Assembly: GCA_051657905.1 (NCBI GenBank)
Contig: JBOFLO010000003.1
Location: 1-34,553, forward strand
DNA: 34,553 nucleotides
From: JBOFLO01 sp051657905
Lineage (GTDB): Bacteria > Patescibacteriota > Gracilibacteria > UBA1369
Direction of reading: 5' to 3'
The translations under genes and the position numbers were made by a program. Under the pieces are notes generated by a model. It saw only the letters and a list, made by a program, of their open reading frames with translations. It had not been told where the DNA came from and did no database searches. Below are positions 16,296 through 25,063 of the stretch, one piece after another (the stretch's first letter is position 1; each line of letters starts with the position of its first letter).

Positions 16296-18986
16296 ATGGA
16301 TAAGACCTACATAGCTCTGGATTTGGAAACAACTGGTTTTGAAGCCGAAAATGACCAAGTTATTGAAATTGCAGCTATTAAATTTCAGGGTAAAAAGATT
16401 ATCGACACTTTTGAAACTTTAGTTAACCCACAAGTCCCAATCCCCGCCATGGTAAGCCATATAACTGGCATCACCCAGGAGCATATTGCTAACGCCCCAC
16501 ATTTTTCAGCCATTCAGGAAAAATTAGTGGAATTTTTAGGCGATCACCCGATCATCGGCCACAACATCGACTTCGATTTAAGCTTTTTAAAAGCCAAAGG
16601 CCTACCAATCAAAAACAAACAATACGACACTTTGCATTTAGCCGGCATTCTCTTGCCAGGACTGGCTTCATACAGTTTAGACACCATCAGCCGCGTTTTG
16701 AAACTCGAACACACCAACAAACATCGCGCTATGTCCGACACCCATGTTTGTTTTGATCTATTCAATTTACTTTTCGATAAAATCGCCGAAATTCCCGCCA
16801 ATACTCTTCAGGAAATTCAAAGCTTAATTAAAAAGTCCGACTGGCATTTGGGTGAAATTTTTTTAGAAGCAAAGCCAGCCAAAACATCAACAAAAGTTGA
16901 TAAAAAAGAAACTAAAAAAACTCTAGAAAACCCCTTCCCGAATCTAAAACTGGATCAACCCGCAGACTTTTTCAATGATGCCGAATTAGCCGCCTCCCTC
17001 TTCCCAAATTACGAACCACGTCCCACTCAACAACAATTATCAGAAGATATTTTCAAATCCTTTTCAAATCAAAGCCATTTGATTGCCGAAGCCCCGACCG
17101 GTTCAGGCAAAACTTTCGCTTATTTATTAGCTGGCGCCCTTTGGAATAAAAAATTCCAGGAAAAAGTTGTCATCTCAACCAATACCAACAATCTTCAAGA
17201 TCAAATCTTTCAAAAAGACTTTCCCGTTCTAGAAAAGCTCTTCCCTAATTTAAAAATCGCACTTTTAAAAGGTCGCAAAAATTATTTTTCACCGGCTCGT
17301 TTCAATCACATTATCAGTAAAGAGAAATTGGAAGAGCATGAAATTTTAATGGCCATCAAAGTAATCCTTTGGTTATTAAAAACCGAAACTGGGGACTTGG
17401 AAGAACTTAATCTTCATAATAAAGAACTGACCTTATTGGACGAAATCTGCTGTTTGGGTAGTCAAACTATGCCATCACCTTCTCCTAAAGGTAAAGATCA
17501 GCAATTAATTCCCGAAGAAAAATTCCTCACTCAAGCTCGCTTAAATGCTGAAACGGCAGACATATTAGTTGTAAATCACTCACTATTGATTCAGGACTCC
17601 ATCAGCGCCAATCACCTCCTCCCTGATTTCCATTATCTAATCATAGATGAAGCCCATCATTTGGAAAAAACTGCTACTGATGCACTAATAGTAGATTTAA
17701 CTCCAAATCGTTTCCGTAAAATTTTAGAAAATCTCCAGGAATTGGAATTACAATATTCTGCGTCACCAACCCTTTTCTCTACACCAGAAGCTAACAATCT
17801 TCCCAGCAAAATCCGTCTGCAAAGTGACCAAGCAGAATATCAAGCCAGTGAATTTTTCAATTCCACCAATGAATTTTTGGAAGAATTTGGCAAACCATTA
17901 AATCTCTTTCCATTACATTTAACTTTAAATTTTGTTCATCTTAAAACCACTCAATGGGATAGTTTAAAAAATCAACTTACTCTACTCAACGAACAAATTC
18001 GTCAGCTATTAGAAAATCTCAATTTATTAATTAAAAATTTATTGGTAAACGGCCAAACCGATTTATTCGATTTGGAATATTATCAAAATCAATTAAGCAA
18101 ATTATCAGCAGATTCCACCTCCCTGCTTGAAAATATCGAAGCCAATATTGTCTGGATCAACCGCACGCATGACGAAAATTTACATTTCCAAAAAGCCCCT
18201 CTAGAAATCGGCCATGAATTACAAACGCTGCTTTATCAAAACAAGAAATCCATTATCTTCACTTCCGCCACTCTAACAACAAATGGCAATTTCAATTACA
18301 TTCGACATGAATTGGGCTTAACAGAAAATGTTCAGGAATTAAAACTTCCATCACATTTCTCCTACCCCGACCAAGTTAAAATTATCATACCGGAAGACCT
18401 CCCTCTCGACCCCCGTGAAGACGCTTACCTAGAGGACTGTCAAAATTTGATTAATCAAATTATTCAAAAAAATGGCGGACGCACTTTAGTTTTATTTACT
18501 TCTAAAAAAGACCTCAGCCGTATCTTCCATCAGCTCGCCCCTAAATTAAAACACGAAGGATTCAACCTTCTAGCCCAGGGCATTTCCGGCGGCCGAGGCA
18601 AAATCATTTCGCATTTTATGGATGAACCGGAAAGCAGTGCTTTAATGGGAACCAATAGTTTTTGGGAAGGAATTGACCTAGTCGGCGACCTTCTTAACTG
18701 TTTAATAATTCAAAAACTCCCTTTCGATCCACCAGAAGACCCTATTTTCCGCGCCCGCTCCCGTCGCTTCCGCAATGAATTTAACGACTACAGCCTCCCT
18801 CGCGCCATTTTAAGATTCAAGCAAGGTTTTGGCCGCCTAATCCGCTCCTCTCAGGACACCGGAAACACCATCATGCTCGATTCACGCCTAGTTCACAAAG
18901 AATACGGCAAGAACTTTTTGGCTTCCCTACCTGAAGGAATCCAAATCCATCAATGCTCTAAAAACCAAGTAATCGACTTGCTTTAA
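16296..18986 (+). CDS. dinG: DinG-family protein: DEDDh exonuclease fused to XPD-like helicase
   Basis: 896 residues. The N-terminal ~165 residues are a DnaQ-like 3'-5' exonuclease: D-L-E-T-T-G (Asp9, Glu11), H-N-x-D-F-D (Asp94), and H-x4-D (His143, Asp148). After a Lys/Thr-rich linker (~195-212) comes a superfamily 2 helicase: Walker A APTGSGKT (266-273), DEAH (451-454), TSATLT (motif III), and GRLIRS motif VI. The four cysteines that hold the Fe-S cluster in E. coli DinG/XPD are not present: after LKGRKNY the first position is Phe-Ser, and only an adjacent Cys385-Cys386 pair occurs. This is the Gram-positive-type DinG, which in S. aureus behaves as a nuclease; DNA repair is the likely role. 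Stands alone between unknown genes. Confidence 0.9.
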   Translation: MDKTYIALDLETTGFEAENDQVIEIAAIKFQGKKIIDTFETLVNPQVPIPAMVSHITGITQEHIANAPHFSAIQEKLVEFLGDHPIIGHNIDFDLSFLKAKGLPIKNKQYDTLHLAGILLPGLASYSLDTISRVLKLEHTNKHRAMSDTHVCFDLFNLLFDKIAEIPANTLQEIQSLIKKSDWHLGEIFLEAKPAKTSTKVDKKETKKTLENPFPNLKLDQPADFFNDAELAASLFPNYEPRPTQQQLSEDIFKSFSNQSHLIAEAPTGSGKTFAYLLAGALWNKKFQEKVVISTNTNNLQDQIFQKDFPVLEKLFPNLKIALLKGRKNYFSPARFNHIISKEKLEEHEILMAIKVILWLLKTETGDLEELNLHNKELTLLDEICCLGSQTMPSPSPKGKDQQLIPEEKFLTQARLNAETADILVVNHSLLIQDSISANHLLPDFHYLIIDEAHHLEKTATDALIVDLTPNRFRKILENLQELELQYSASPTLFSTPEANNLPSKIRLQSDQAEYQASEFFNSTNEFLEEFGKPLNLFPLHLTLNFVHLKTTQWDSLKNQLTLLNEQIRQLLENLNLLIKNLLVNGQTDLFDLEYYQNQLSKLSADSTSLLENIEANIVWINRTHDENLHFQKAPLEIGHELQTLLYQNKKSIIFTSATLTTNGNFNYIRHELGLTENVQELKLPSHFSYPDQVKIIIPEDLPLDPREDAYLEDCQNLINQIIQKNGGRTLVLFTSKKDLSRIFHQLAPKLKHEGFNLLAQGISGGRGKIISHFMDEPESSALMGTNSFWEGIDLVGDLLNCLIIQKLPFDPPEDPIFRARSRRFRNEFNDYSLPRAILRFKQGFGRLIRSSQDTGNTIMLDSRLVHKEYGKNFLASLPEGIQIHQCSKNQVIDLL

Positions 18987-19031
18987 TATACTGTTTGCAG
19001 CCATTACAACCTTCCAAAAAAGGCTTTTTCA

Positions 19032-19040
19032 TGGTAAAAT
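19032..19040 (+). promoter_or_regulatory. Extended -10 promoter of the gene at 19064
   Basis: TGG-TAAAAT, 23 bases before the ATG at 19064, preceded by a GGCTTTTT run like the one upstream of 11769. A weak hairpin (AGCC/GGCT, four pairs) followed by the T run could terminate dinG just upstream. Confidence 0.6.
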
Positions 19041-19063
19041 ACCTAGATATTTAATTATCAGCC

Positions 19064-20512
19064 ATGACCAAATCTTTAATTAAAAATTTAGCCCTAGTTT
19101 TTATACTAGCCGCGGCACTACTAATTGCCTATTTAGCAGGATCTGGAAATCTGCTTCAAGGATATTTAAATTTCCCTCGCCCGATTTTCGAAAGCTGCAA
19201 AATTAATAGCGAATTGGTTATAGATAGAGAAATCGATTGTAATAATTTCGACGAAGAAAGAATCAATTTACCCGACGGTGAATACATTCTCGAAGCAACC
19301 TATGTAAATAAACAATTAGCCAATGAAGGCAAAACCATCATCCCTTTAAAAATTATCGGTGGCGAGACTATTTGTACTTTCCTAGAAAATGACTACAGCC
19401 CATACATACTAATCAGCGACGTTACCAATAGCGTCTCAGCCATAGAAACAATCACTTCTGCCAAACAAATCAATTTAGGAACAGTAGAAAAATTAATCAA
19501 AATCAATTTCCTAAAAGATGGTCAAATTTCCACCTTCGATCAACATATTTGCGGCAATGGAATTGAAGGACAAATTTTTCAGGAAAACAATTTACTAGGA
19601 ACAGTTAAACTAAACAAAAACGGCTTTCTAAATACCACCAACACAGTCAACGAAATACGCCTTAATCCCGCTTCCCTACATTATGACAACGGCCTTAAGC
19701 CAACTCAACCTGGCCAACATTTTTTAAGCCTAAACGCCTATCCAGATTTAAAATTCCAATTTGATGTAGCTTGCAGCGCCAGCCCTGAAACAACAAATAT
19801 GAGTGATCAATCAATTCAGACCACTGATGAAAATCTAGTAATAAATTTAGCCGGACTTTCCACAAATTTCTTTCAAAAATGTTCAGATAAACTTTATTTG
19901 AGCCTACAAAACGAAAGCAACTATCAAAATAATTACTTATTAAATAATCTCACTCGCTTCACCGAGGAAGGCCAAAATTACTTACAATTAAAACTTTCCG
20001 ACCTACCTTTCTTAGAAAACCCCAACACAGTTTTCCCCTACCAAGCAATTGTAAAATTACATCTGCGTGAACGTAGTGATTCAATTGAAATCAAAACCTT
20101 AGGAGAATTCAAATTAACTATTAATAGAAAAGTCAGCAACAAATCCATCAGCCAAAATTCATCAACAATTAAGGACCAAGCAACTTTTTCCTTAAACCTA
20201 GGTCAAACCAATCTCTTGCAAATTATCGAGAATGAAGGGTTTAGCAAGGAAACGGATACTGAACAAAATCTCAACACTGAAACCCCAGAGCAAAATTCTG
20301 TTCAATCAGCCAACAAAGTGCGTCGCGTAGAATTTTTGAACAATAATATTGCCCCAGACAAACCAAATCCAAGCGCCACTGAGCCAGAAAAACCAATCTC
20401 CAGCGAAGAAATCACTACAGAAAGCCAAGCAACAACCACAGGACCCGAAAAACCCCTTTCCAGTCAGAAAAACACAGCAAACAATCCTAGCAATTTGATT
20501 GAATTGCAATAA
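19064..20512 (+). CDS. Hypothetical membrane-anchored extracytoplasmic protein
   Basis: 482 residues. One N-terminal hydrophobic segment (about 8-26, ALVFILAAALLIAYLAG) serves as anchor or uncleaved signal. The large remainder is rich in beta-type, Asn/Ser/Thr-containing sequence with scattered cysteines (for example ESCK, IDCN, HICGNG, VACS), which suggests exported beta-sandwich domains, perhaps two. The last ~75 residues are low complexity, with two near-repeats EPEKPISS and GPEKPLSS, a likely flexible or glycosylated stalk. I recognise no family. It precedes lemA by 53 bases with a hairpin between, and may belong to the same envelope module. Confidence 0.75.
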   Translation: MTKSLIKNLALVFILAAALLIAYLAGSGNLLQGYLNFPRPIFESCKINSELVIDREIDCNNFDEERINLPDGEYILEATYVNKQLANEGKTIIPLKIIGGETICTFLENDYSPYILISDVTNSVSAIETITSAKQINLGTVEKLIKINFLKDGQISTFDQHICGNGIEGQIFQENNLLGTVKLNKNGFLNTTNTVNEIRLNPASLHYDNGLKPTQPGQHFLSLNAYPDLKFQFDVACSASPETTNMSDQSIQTTDENLVINLAGLSTNFFQKCSDKLYLSLQNESNYQNNYLLNNLTRFTEEGQNYLQLKLSDLPFLENPNTVFPYQAIVKLHLRERSDSIEIKTLGEFKLTINRKVSNKSISQNSSTIKDQATFSLNLGQTNLLQIIENEGFSKETDTEQNLNTETPEQNSVQSANKVRRVEFLNNNIAPDKPNPSATEPEKPISSEEITTESQATTTGPEKPLSSQKNTANNPSNLIELQ

Positions 20513-20519
20513 AAGCGCT

Positions 20520-20540
20520 CTTCGTCTAAACTTAGCGAAG
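20520..20540 (+). terminator. Hairpin between the membrane-anchored gene and lemA
   Basis: CTTCG (20520-20524), CTAA (20526-20529), then TTAG (20532-20535) and CGAAG (20536-20540) can form a stem with one bulged T. It is followed by an AT-rich stretch without a real T tract, so it could be a weak terminator, an attenuator or an mRNA-processing site ahead of lemA. Confidence 0.4.
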
Positions 20541-20565
20541 TAATTTATTTTGCTAATACAAATAT

Positions 20566-21150
20566 ATGACTTGGATAGTACTCGCTGTAGTTGCCGTGCT
20601 GGCCATCTTTATCGTCAATGTTTACAACTCACTTATTCAATTAAAGAATAAAGTGGACGAAGGATGGGCTGATATCGACACTCAATTAAAACGCCGTTAC
20701 GATTTGATTCCTAATATGGTAGAAATCGTTAAAGGTTATGCCAAACACGAATCAAAAACTTTGGAAGCGGTAATTCAGGCTAGAAATATCGCCATGAATG
20801 CCAATACTCCAGAAGAAAAAGTACAAGCTGAAAACGCTTTGACTGGAACTTTGAAAACTTTATTCGCCGTTGCTGAAAGTTATCCAGATTTGAAAGCCAA
20901 TCAAAACTTCTTGGATCTTCAAGCTACACTTAAAGAAGTGGAAGAAAAACTTCAACTTTCTCGTCGTTATTACAATGCTACTGTTCGTGATTTCAACACT
21001 AAAATTGAAATTTTCCCTAACAATATCGTAGCTGGAATGTTCAAATTCGATCGTCGCAAATTCTTTGAAATCGAAGAAGAACAAAGACAGAATGTTAAAG
21101 TTTCTTTCGATGATGCCAAAGAAGAAGCAAAAGCACCTGAAGTTAAATAA
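20566..21150 (+). CDS. lemA: LemA family protein
   Basis: 194 residues. An N-terminal membrane helix (about 3-20, WIVLAVVAVLAIFIVNVY) is followed by the highly conserved LKNKVDEGWADIDTQLKRR and YDLIPNMVEIVKGYAKHE, then a helical bundle containing SRRYYNATVRDFNTKIEIFP near the C-terminus. The helical domain lies outside or at the membrane surface in known members; the molecular role is not settled. The 32-base gap to a DUF2207 gene reproduces a common LemA-DUF2207 pairing. A TGCTAATAC string just 7 bases before the ATG may be a weak extended -10. Confidence 0.94.
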   Translation: MTWIVLAVVAVLAIFIVNVYNSLIQLKNKVDEGWADIDTQLKRRYDLIPNMVEIVKGYAKHESKTLEAVIQARNIAMNANTPEEKVQAENALTGTLKTLFAVAESYPDLKANQNFLDLQATLKEVEEKLQLSRRYYNATVRDFNTKIEIFPNNIVAGMFKFDRRKFFEIEEEQRQNVKVSFDDAKEEAKAPEVK

Positions 21151-21182
21151 TTGCTTCAAAAATAAAAGCTACAACTAAGAAA

Positions 21183-22943
21183 ATGAACAAAATTTTCATC
21201 AAAATCTGCCTATTTCTGGGAAGTCTACTGCTGCTACTGCCAGGCGCTACCTCAGCACAGTACTATCTTTGGGAAATAGGCAGTTTTGATGTTCAATTCG
21301 ATGTACAAAAAGACAGCTCTATTATCGTCACAGAAAAAATCCAGGCCAACTTTAACTCCTCCAATCCCAAACACGGCATCATCCGTTACATTCCGGTAAA
21401 ATACAAAAATGGCCTTGGTCAAAACCTCAACTTGAGATTTTCTTTAATTGATATAACTGATCAAAATCAAAATCAGTTAACCTACGAAAGAACTTTCAAT
21501 GGCGATTTTATTGATTTAAAAATTGGCGACGCTGACATTACCTTAACAACGCCTCAAACTTATTTAATCAAATATAAGTTGGAGAGAGGTATAAATAGTT
21601 TCGAAGATCATGATGAATTATATTGGAATGTTACCGGTAATGGCTGGGACACTAGTATTGAAAAAGCCACAGCCACAGTAAACTTACCTGAAAAAATCGC
21701 TCAGAATAAATTAAAAGCCACTTGTTTCACCGGCGTGGACTATAGCACTGAAAAAGAATGCCAAGTCGACATCACCACAGACGGAACAATTAAAGTACAA
21801 ACCGACAAAAAACTAGAATCCTACGCTGGTTTGACCATAGTCGTCGGATTTCCCAAAGGCACAGTTAACTTCCCCGACCAAGCCACGCTCATCCTCTGGT
21901 TCTTACTCGACAACTGGGGCTACCTCATCCCCCTTCTCACCTTAATTGCCATGACTTTATATTGGTATTATCGAGGCCGAGATCCACAAGCCAAGCGCAG
22001 CACCATCATGCCACATTACGAGCCACCTCGGGGCATTTTACCTGCCGAAGCTGGAACTTTAATTGATAATCACGTCAATATTCACGACATCACCTCAACC
22101 ATTATTGATTTAGCAGTCCATGGCTACTTAATAATTCATGAAACCAAAAACAAGGGTTTGCTTTGGGAAAATATCACTTATCAATTTGAAAAAACCACAC
22201 CGAAAAAATCCGCAAAAACGCTGAACAGTTACGAACAAAAAGTATATGACGCAATTTTCACAGACAGTTCAACCAAAGTGGATTTAACTGAATTAAAAAA
22301 CAAATTCTACACACATATCAAAGGCATTGAAGATGACATTTACAGCAAACTAGTTAAAGATGGTTACTACAGCCGCAATCCCAGAACCATTCGCGACACA
22401 TTCACAGGCATAGGCTGCGGTGTCGGGTTTTTCCTCATCTTTTTGGCAGGCGCGTTGATTGACGTCTTTGGAGTTTCCCTAATGATTGGCCTTATGCTTT
22501 CTTGTTTCATCATCTTCCTATTCTCCTTTATCATGCCTCAGCGCACCAAAGAAGGCATGAATCTATACTATGAGGTACTTGGACTAGAAGAGTTCATTAA
22601 AACCGCTGAAAAGGACCGTATGAAGTTTTACGAAAATGAAAATATTTTTGAAAAACTTTTGCCTTACGCAATTTCTTTTCAATTAACCGACAAATGGGCT
22701 AATGCTTGCAAGGATATTTTCAAAACTAAACCAAATTGGTACACCAGCACCGACCCTAGCTTGAATAGTTTAAATACCTTCACTTTCATCAACTCTTTCA
22801 ATCATTTCAGCAATACACTTTCCACTAACATGACCTCAGCACCAAGAAGCTCCGGCAGCTCAGCTTCTGGCGGCTCAAGTGGTTTTGGTGGAGGAGGATT
22901 CTCTGGTGGCGGTTTCGGCGGAGGTGGTGGAAGTAGCTGGTAA
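21183..22943 (+). CDS. DUF2207 domain-containing membrane protein
   Basis: 586 residues. Signal peptide (about 1-25, cut near TSAQ), a large extracytoplasmic beta domain (about 26-225) with the family's D-V-Q-F-D-V-Q-K-D-S-S-I-I-V-T-E-K opening and I-R-Y-I-P-V segment, then a membrane helix near 237-260 followed by WYYRGRDP. Next is a cytoplasmic domain containing Y-E-P-P-R-G-I-L-P-A-E-A-G, a pair of membrane helices near 410-455, and the E-G-M-N-L-Y-Y-E-V-L-G-L-E-E-F-I motif. The C-terminus is Gly/Ser-rich and ends in SSW, as in many DUF2207/TPM proteins. Probably co-transcribed with lemA; a shared envelope function is likely but undefined. Confidence 0.9.
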   Translation: MNKIFIKICLFLGSLLLLLPGATSAQYYLWEIGSFDVQFDVQKDSSIIVTEKIQANFNSSNPKHGIIRYIPVKYKNGLGQNLNLRFSLIDITDQNQNQLTYERTFNGDFIDLKIGDADITLTTPQTYLIKYKLERGINSFEDHDELYWNVTGNGWDTSIEKATATVNLPEKIAQNKLKATCFTGVDYSTEKECQVDITTDGTIKVQTDKKLESYAGLTIVVGFPKGTVNFPDQATLILWFLLDNWGYLIPLLTLIAMTLYWYYRGRDPQAKRSTIMPHYEPPRGILPAEAGTLIDNHVNIHDITSTIIDLAVHGYLIIHETKNKGLLWENITYQFEKTTPKKSAKTLNSYEQKVYDAIFTDSSTKVDLTELKNKFYTHIKGIEDDIYSKLVKDGYYSRNPRTIRDTFTGIGCGVGFFLIFLAGALIDVFGVSLMIGLMLSCFIIFLFSFIMPQRTKEGMNLYYEVLGLEEFIKTAEKDRMKFYENENIFEKLLPYAISFQLTDKWANACKDIFKTKPNWYTSTDPSLNSLNTFTFINSFNHFSNTLSTNMTSAPRSSGSSASGGSSGFGGGGFSGGGFGGGGGSSW

Positions 22944-22946
22944 TAT

Positions 22947-22973
22947 ACTTAAGCACCAGCCACTCAAGTTTTT
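22947..22973 (+). terminator. Possible weak terminator after the DUF2207 gene
   Basis: ACTTAAG (22947-22953) and CTCAAGT (22963-22969) pair with one mismatch around a 9-base loop and run into five Ts (22969-22973). It lies in the 31-base gap between convergent genes and would act on the plus strand only. Confidence 0.35.
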
Positions 22974-22974
22974 A

Positions 22975-24957
22975 CTAAACAGTAGGAAACTCTTTTTTCA
23001 ACATATCGATTTCATCTCTAAGCTCAGCGGCTTTTTCAAATTCCAAATTAAGTGAAGCCATTTCCATTTGATCTTCCAATTCCTTAATAAATCTCTTCAT
23101 TTCACTGCGAGGAACTTTCTTAGGATCAATTCTTCGACGATCTTCATCCCCTTCTTTATGTAGTCCCATACCAATATCCTTAATCGCTCTAACAATCGTT
23201 TCCGGCGTAATCCCATGCTTCTTATTATAAGCAATTTGCACCTCACGACGACGCTCAGTTTCTTCCATCGCCCCTTTCATCGAATCAGTAATTCTATCCG
23301 CATACATCACAACAAACCCATTAATATTTCTGGCACAACGCCCAATCGTTTGAATCAAAGCGCTCTTGGAACGCAAGAAACCTTCTTTATCGGCATCCAA
23401 AATACCAATCATGGAAACCTCCGGTAAATCCAAACCTTCACGTAATAAGTTAATACCAACCAACACATCAAACTTCCCAAGTCTCAAATCACGCAAAATC
23501 TCAATTCTTTCCAAGGTATCAATATCGGAATGTAAATATTTCACTTTAATCCCGGCATCAGTTAAGAAATCAGTTAAATCCTCAGCCGAACGTTTAGTCA
23601 AAGTTGTAACCAAAACACGTTCATGTTTAGCAATTCTCAAATGAATTTCCTTCAATAAATTATCAATTTGATTTTTACGAGGACGAACTTCCACAATCGG
23701 ATCCAATAAACCAGTCGGACGAATAATTTGTTCAACAATTCTATCGTCACTTTTGGCATATTCATATTTAGCCGGAGTGGCAGAAACATAAATAGTTTGT
23801 CCCACCGCTTTTTCAAATTCATCAAATTTCATCGGCCGATTATCGTGGGCTGAAGGCAAACGAAAACCATGATTCACCAAAGTTTCTTTACGAGAATAAT
23901 TCCCATTATGCATCCCTCCAATTTGCGGGATAGAAATATGAGATTCATCGACAATCAACAAGAAATCATCCGGGAAATAATCAAACAAGGTCGCAGGTGG
24001 CTGACCAATCTCACGGGAATTCAAATAACGAGTATAATTTTCAATACCCTGACAGTATCCGGTTTCCTGCAAAATCTCCAAATCATATTCAGTACGCGTT
24101 TTAATACGTTCCGCTTCCAGCAACATCCCTTGTTTCATAAACCAATCATAACGCTCTTTTAAATCGGTCTTAATCCCCTCTATCGCCTTAGCAATTTTAT
24201 CTTTGGAAGTTATATCATGCTTGGCCGGAAACACCTTAATCGACTGCAATTCACCAAGTTCTTCACCAGTAAATGAATCCGCCTCAGTAATTTTTTCCAA
24301 TTCATCACCAAAAAATTCCAATCTATAAATTGTATCTCTATCCGGTGGAAAAATTTCAATAGTATCGCCCAAAACATGAAACATCCCCTGCTTAAATTCA
24401 ATCGAACTGCGGGAATATTGTATATCAGTTAATTTTCTCAATAATTTATCCCGCTTCAATTCTTCCCCCACTTTAATTTCAATAGCAAAAGCCGTATAGT
24501 CATCCACCGATCCAAGGCCGTAAATACAGGAAACTGAGGATACGATTAAAACATCAGGACGAGTTAGTAAATTAACCGTTGCCGCATGTCGAAACTTGTT
24601 AATTTCTTCATTAATCGAAGCATCTTTTTCAATATAAGTATCGCTGGAAGGAAGATATGCTTCCGGTTGATAATAATCATAATAGGAAACGAAATAACTC
24701 ACAGCATTTTCAGGGAAAAACTGTTTAAATTCACTGCACAATTGCGCCGCCAAAGTTTTATTATGCGCTAACACCAAAGTCGGTCTCTGCATCTGTTGAA
24801 CCACATTGGCCATTGTAAATGTCTTACCTGTACCAGTAGCACCCAACAAAGTTTGATGCTTCTCCCCTTTCTTCAAATTCTCCACCAACTTGGCAATCGC
24901 CGCCGGCTGATCACCTTTAGGCACGTAAGGAGCTTGTAATTTAAATTTGCGCGACAT
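22975..24957 (-). CDS. uvrB: UvrABC excision nuclease subunit B
   Basis: DNA damage-verification helicase of nucleotide excision repair, loaded by UvrA and then joined by UvrC. 660 residues, full length. Seen: PKGDQPAAI, Walker A GATGTGKTFT (39-48), the Tyr-rich beta-hairpin YYDYYQPEAY (about 93-102) that inserts between strands, YIEKDASINEEI, DESH motif II, VSATPA, GINLLREGLDLPEV, QTIGRCARN motif VI, and a C-terminal UVR motif (about 622-655) that contacts UvrC. The stop is TAG. It lies convergent to the DUF2207 gene and downstream of the SLH gene, but with a terminator between. A candidate AT-rich -10 is present, but I could not fix it. Confidence 0.97.
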   Translation of the reverse strand: MSRKFKLQAPYVPKGDQPAAIAKLVENLKKGEKHQTLLGATGTGKTFTMANVVQQMQRPTLVLAHNKTLAAQLCSEFKQFFPENAVSYFVSYYDYYQPEAYLPSSDTYIEKDASINEEINKFRHAATVNLLTRPDVLIVSSVSCIYGLGSVDDYTAFAIEIKVGEELKRDKLLRKLTDIQYSRSSIEFKQGMFHVLGDTIEIFPPDRDTIYRLEFFGDELEKITEADSFTGEELGELQSIKVFPAKHDITSKDKIAKAIEGIKTDLKERYDWFMKQGMLLEAERIKTRTEYDLEILQETGYCQGIENYTRYLNSREIGQPPATLFDYFPDDFLLIVDESHISIPQIGGMHNGNYSRKETLVNHGFRLPSAHDNRPMKFDEFEKAVGQTIYVSATPAKYEYAKSDDRIVEQIIRPTGLLDPIVEVRPRKNQIDNLLKEIHLRIAKHERVLVTTLTKRSAEDLTDFLTDAGIKVKYLHSDIDTLERIEILRDLRLGKFDVLVGINLLREGLDLPEVSMIGILDADKEGFLRSKSALIQTIGRCARNINGFVVMYADRITDSMKGAMEETERRREVQIAYNKKHGITPETIVRAIKDIGMGLHKEGDEDRRRIDPKKVPRSEMKRFIKELEDQMEMASLNLEFEKAAELRDEIDMLKKEFPTV

Positions 24958-25004
24958 AAAAAAGACTTAATAAATTTAGCCTGAGATAAAATATAATCTA
25001 AACT

Positions 25005-25040
25005 AAAAATCCCGCCAGATCAACACCTGACGGGATTTTT
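25005..25040 (-). terminator. Intrinsic terminator of the second SLH gene
   Basis: Arms AAAAATCCCGCCAG (25005-25018) and CTGACGGGATTTTT (25027-25040), one C-A mismatch, 8-base loop. Read on the minus strand it follows the SLH gene (stop at 25064) and ends in a T run, insulating uvrB. The hairpin has T-rich flanks on both strands. Confidence 0.85.
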
Positions 25041-25063
25041 TGATTTTTCTTAGTCTAAATCAA

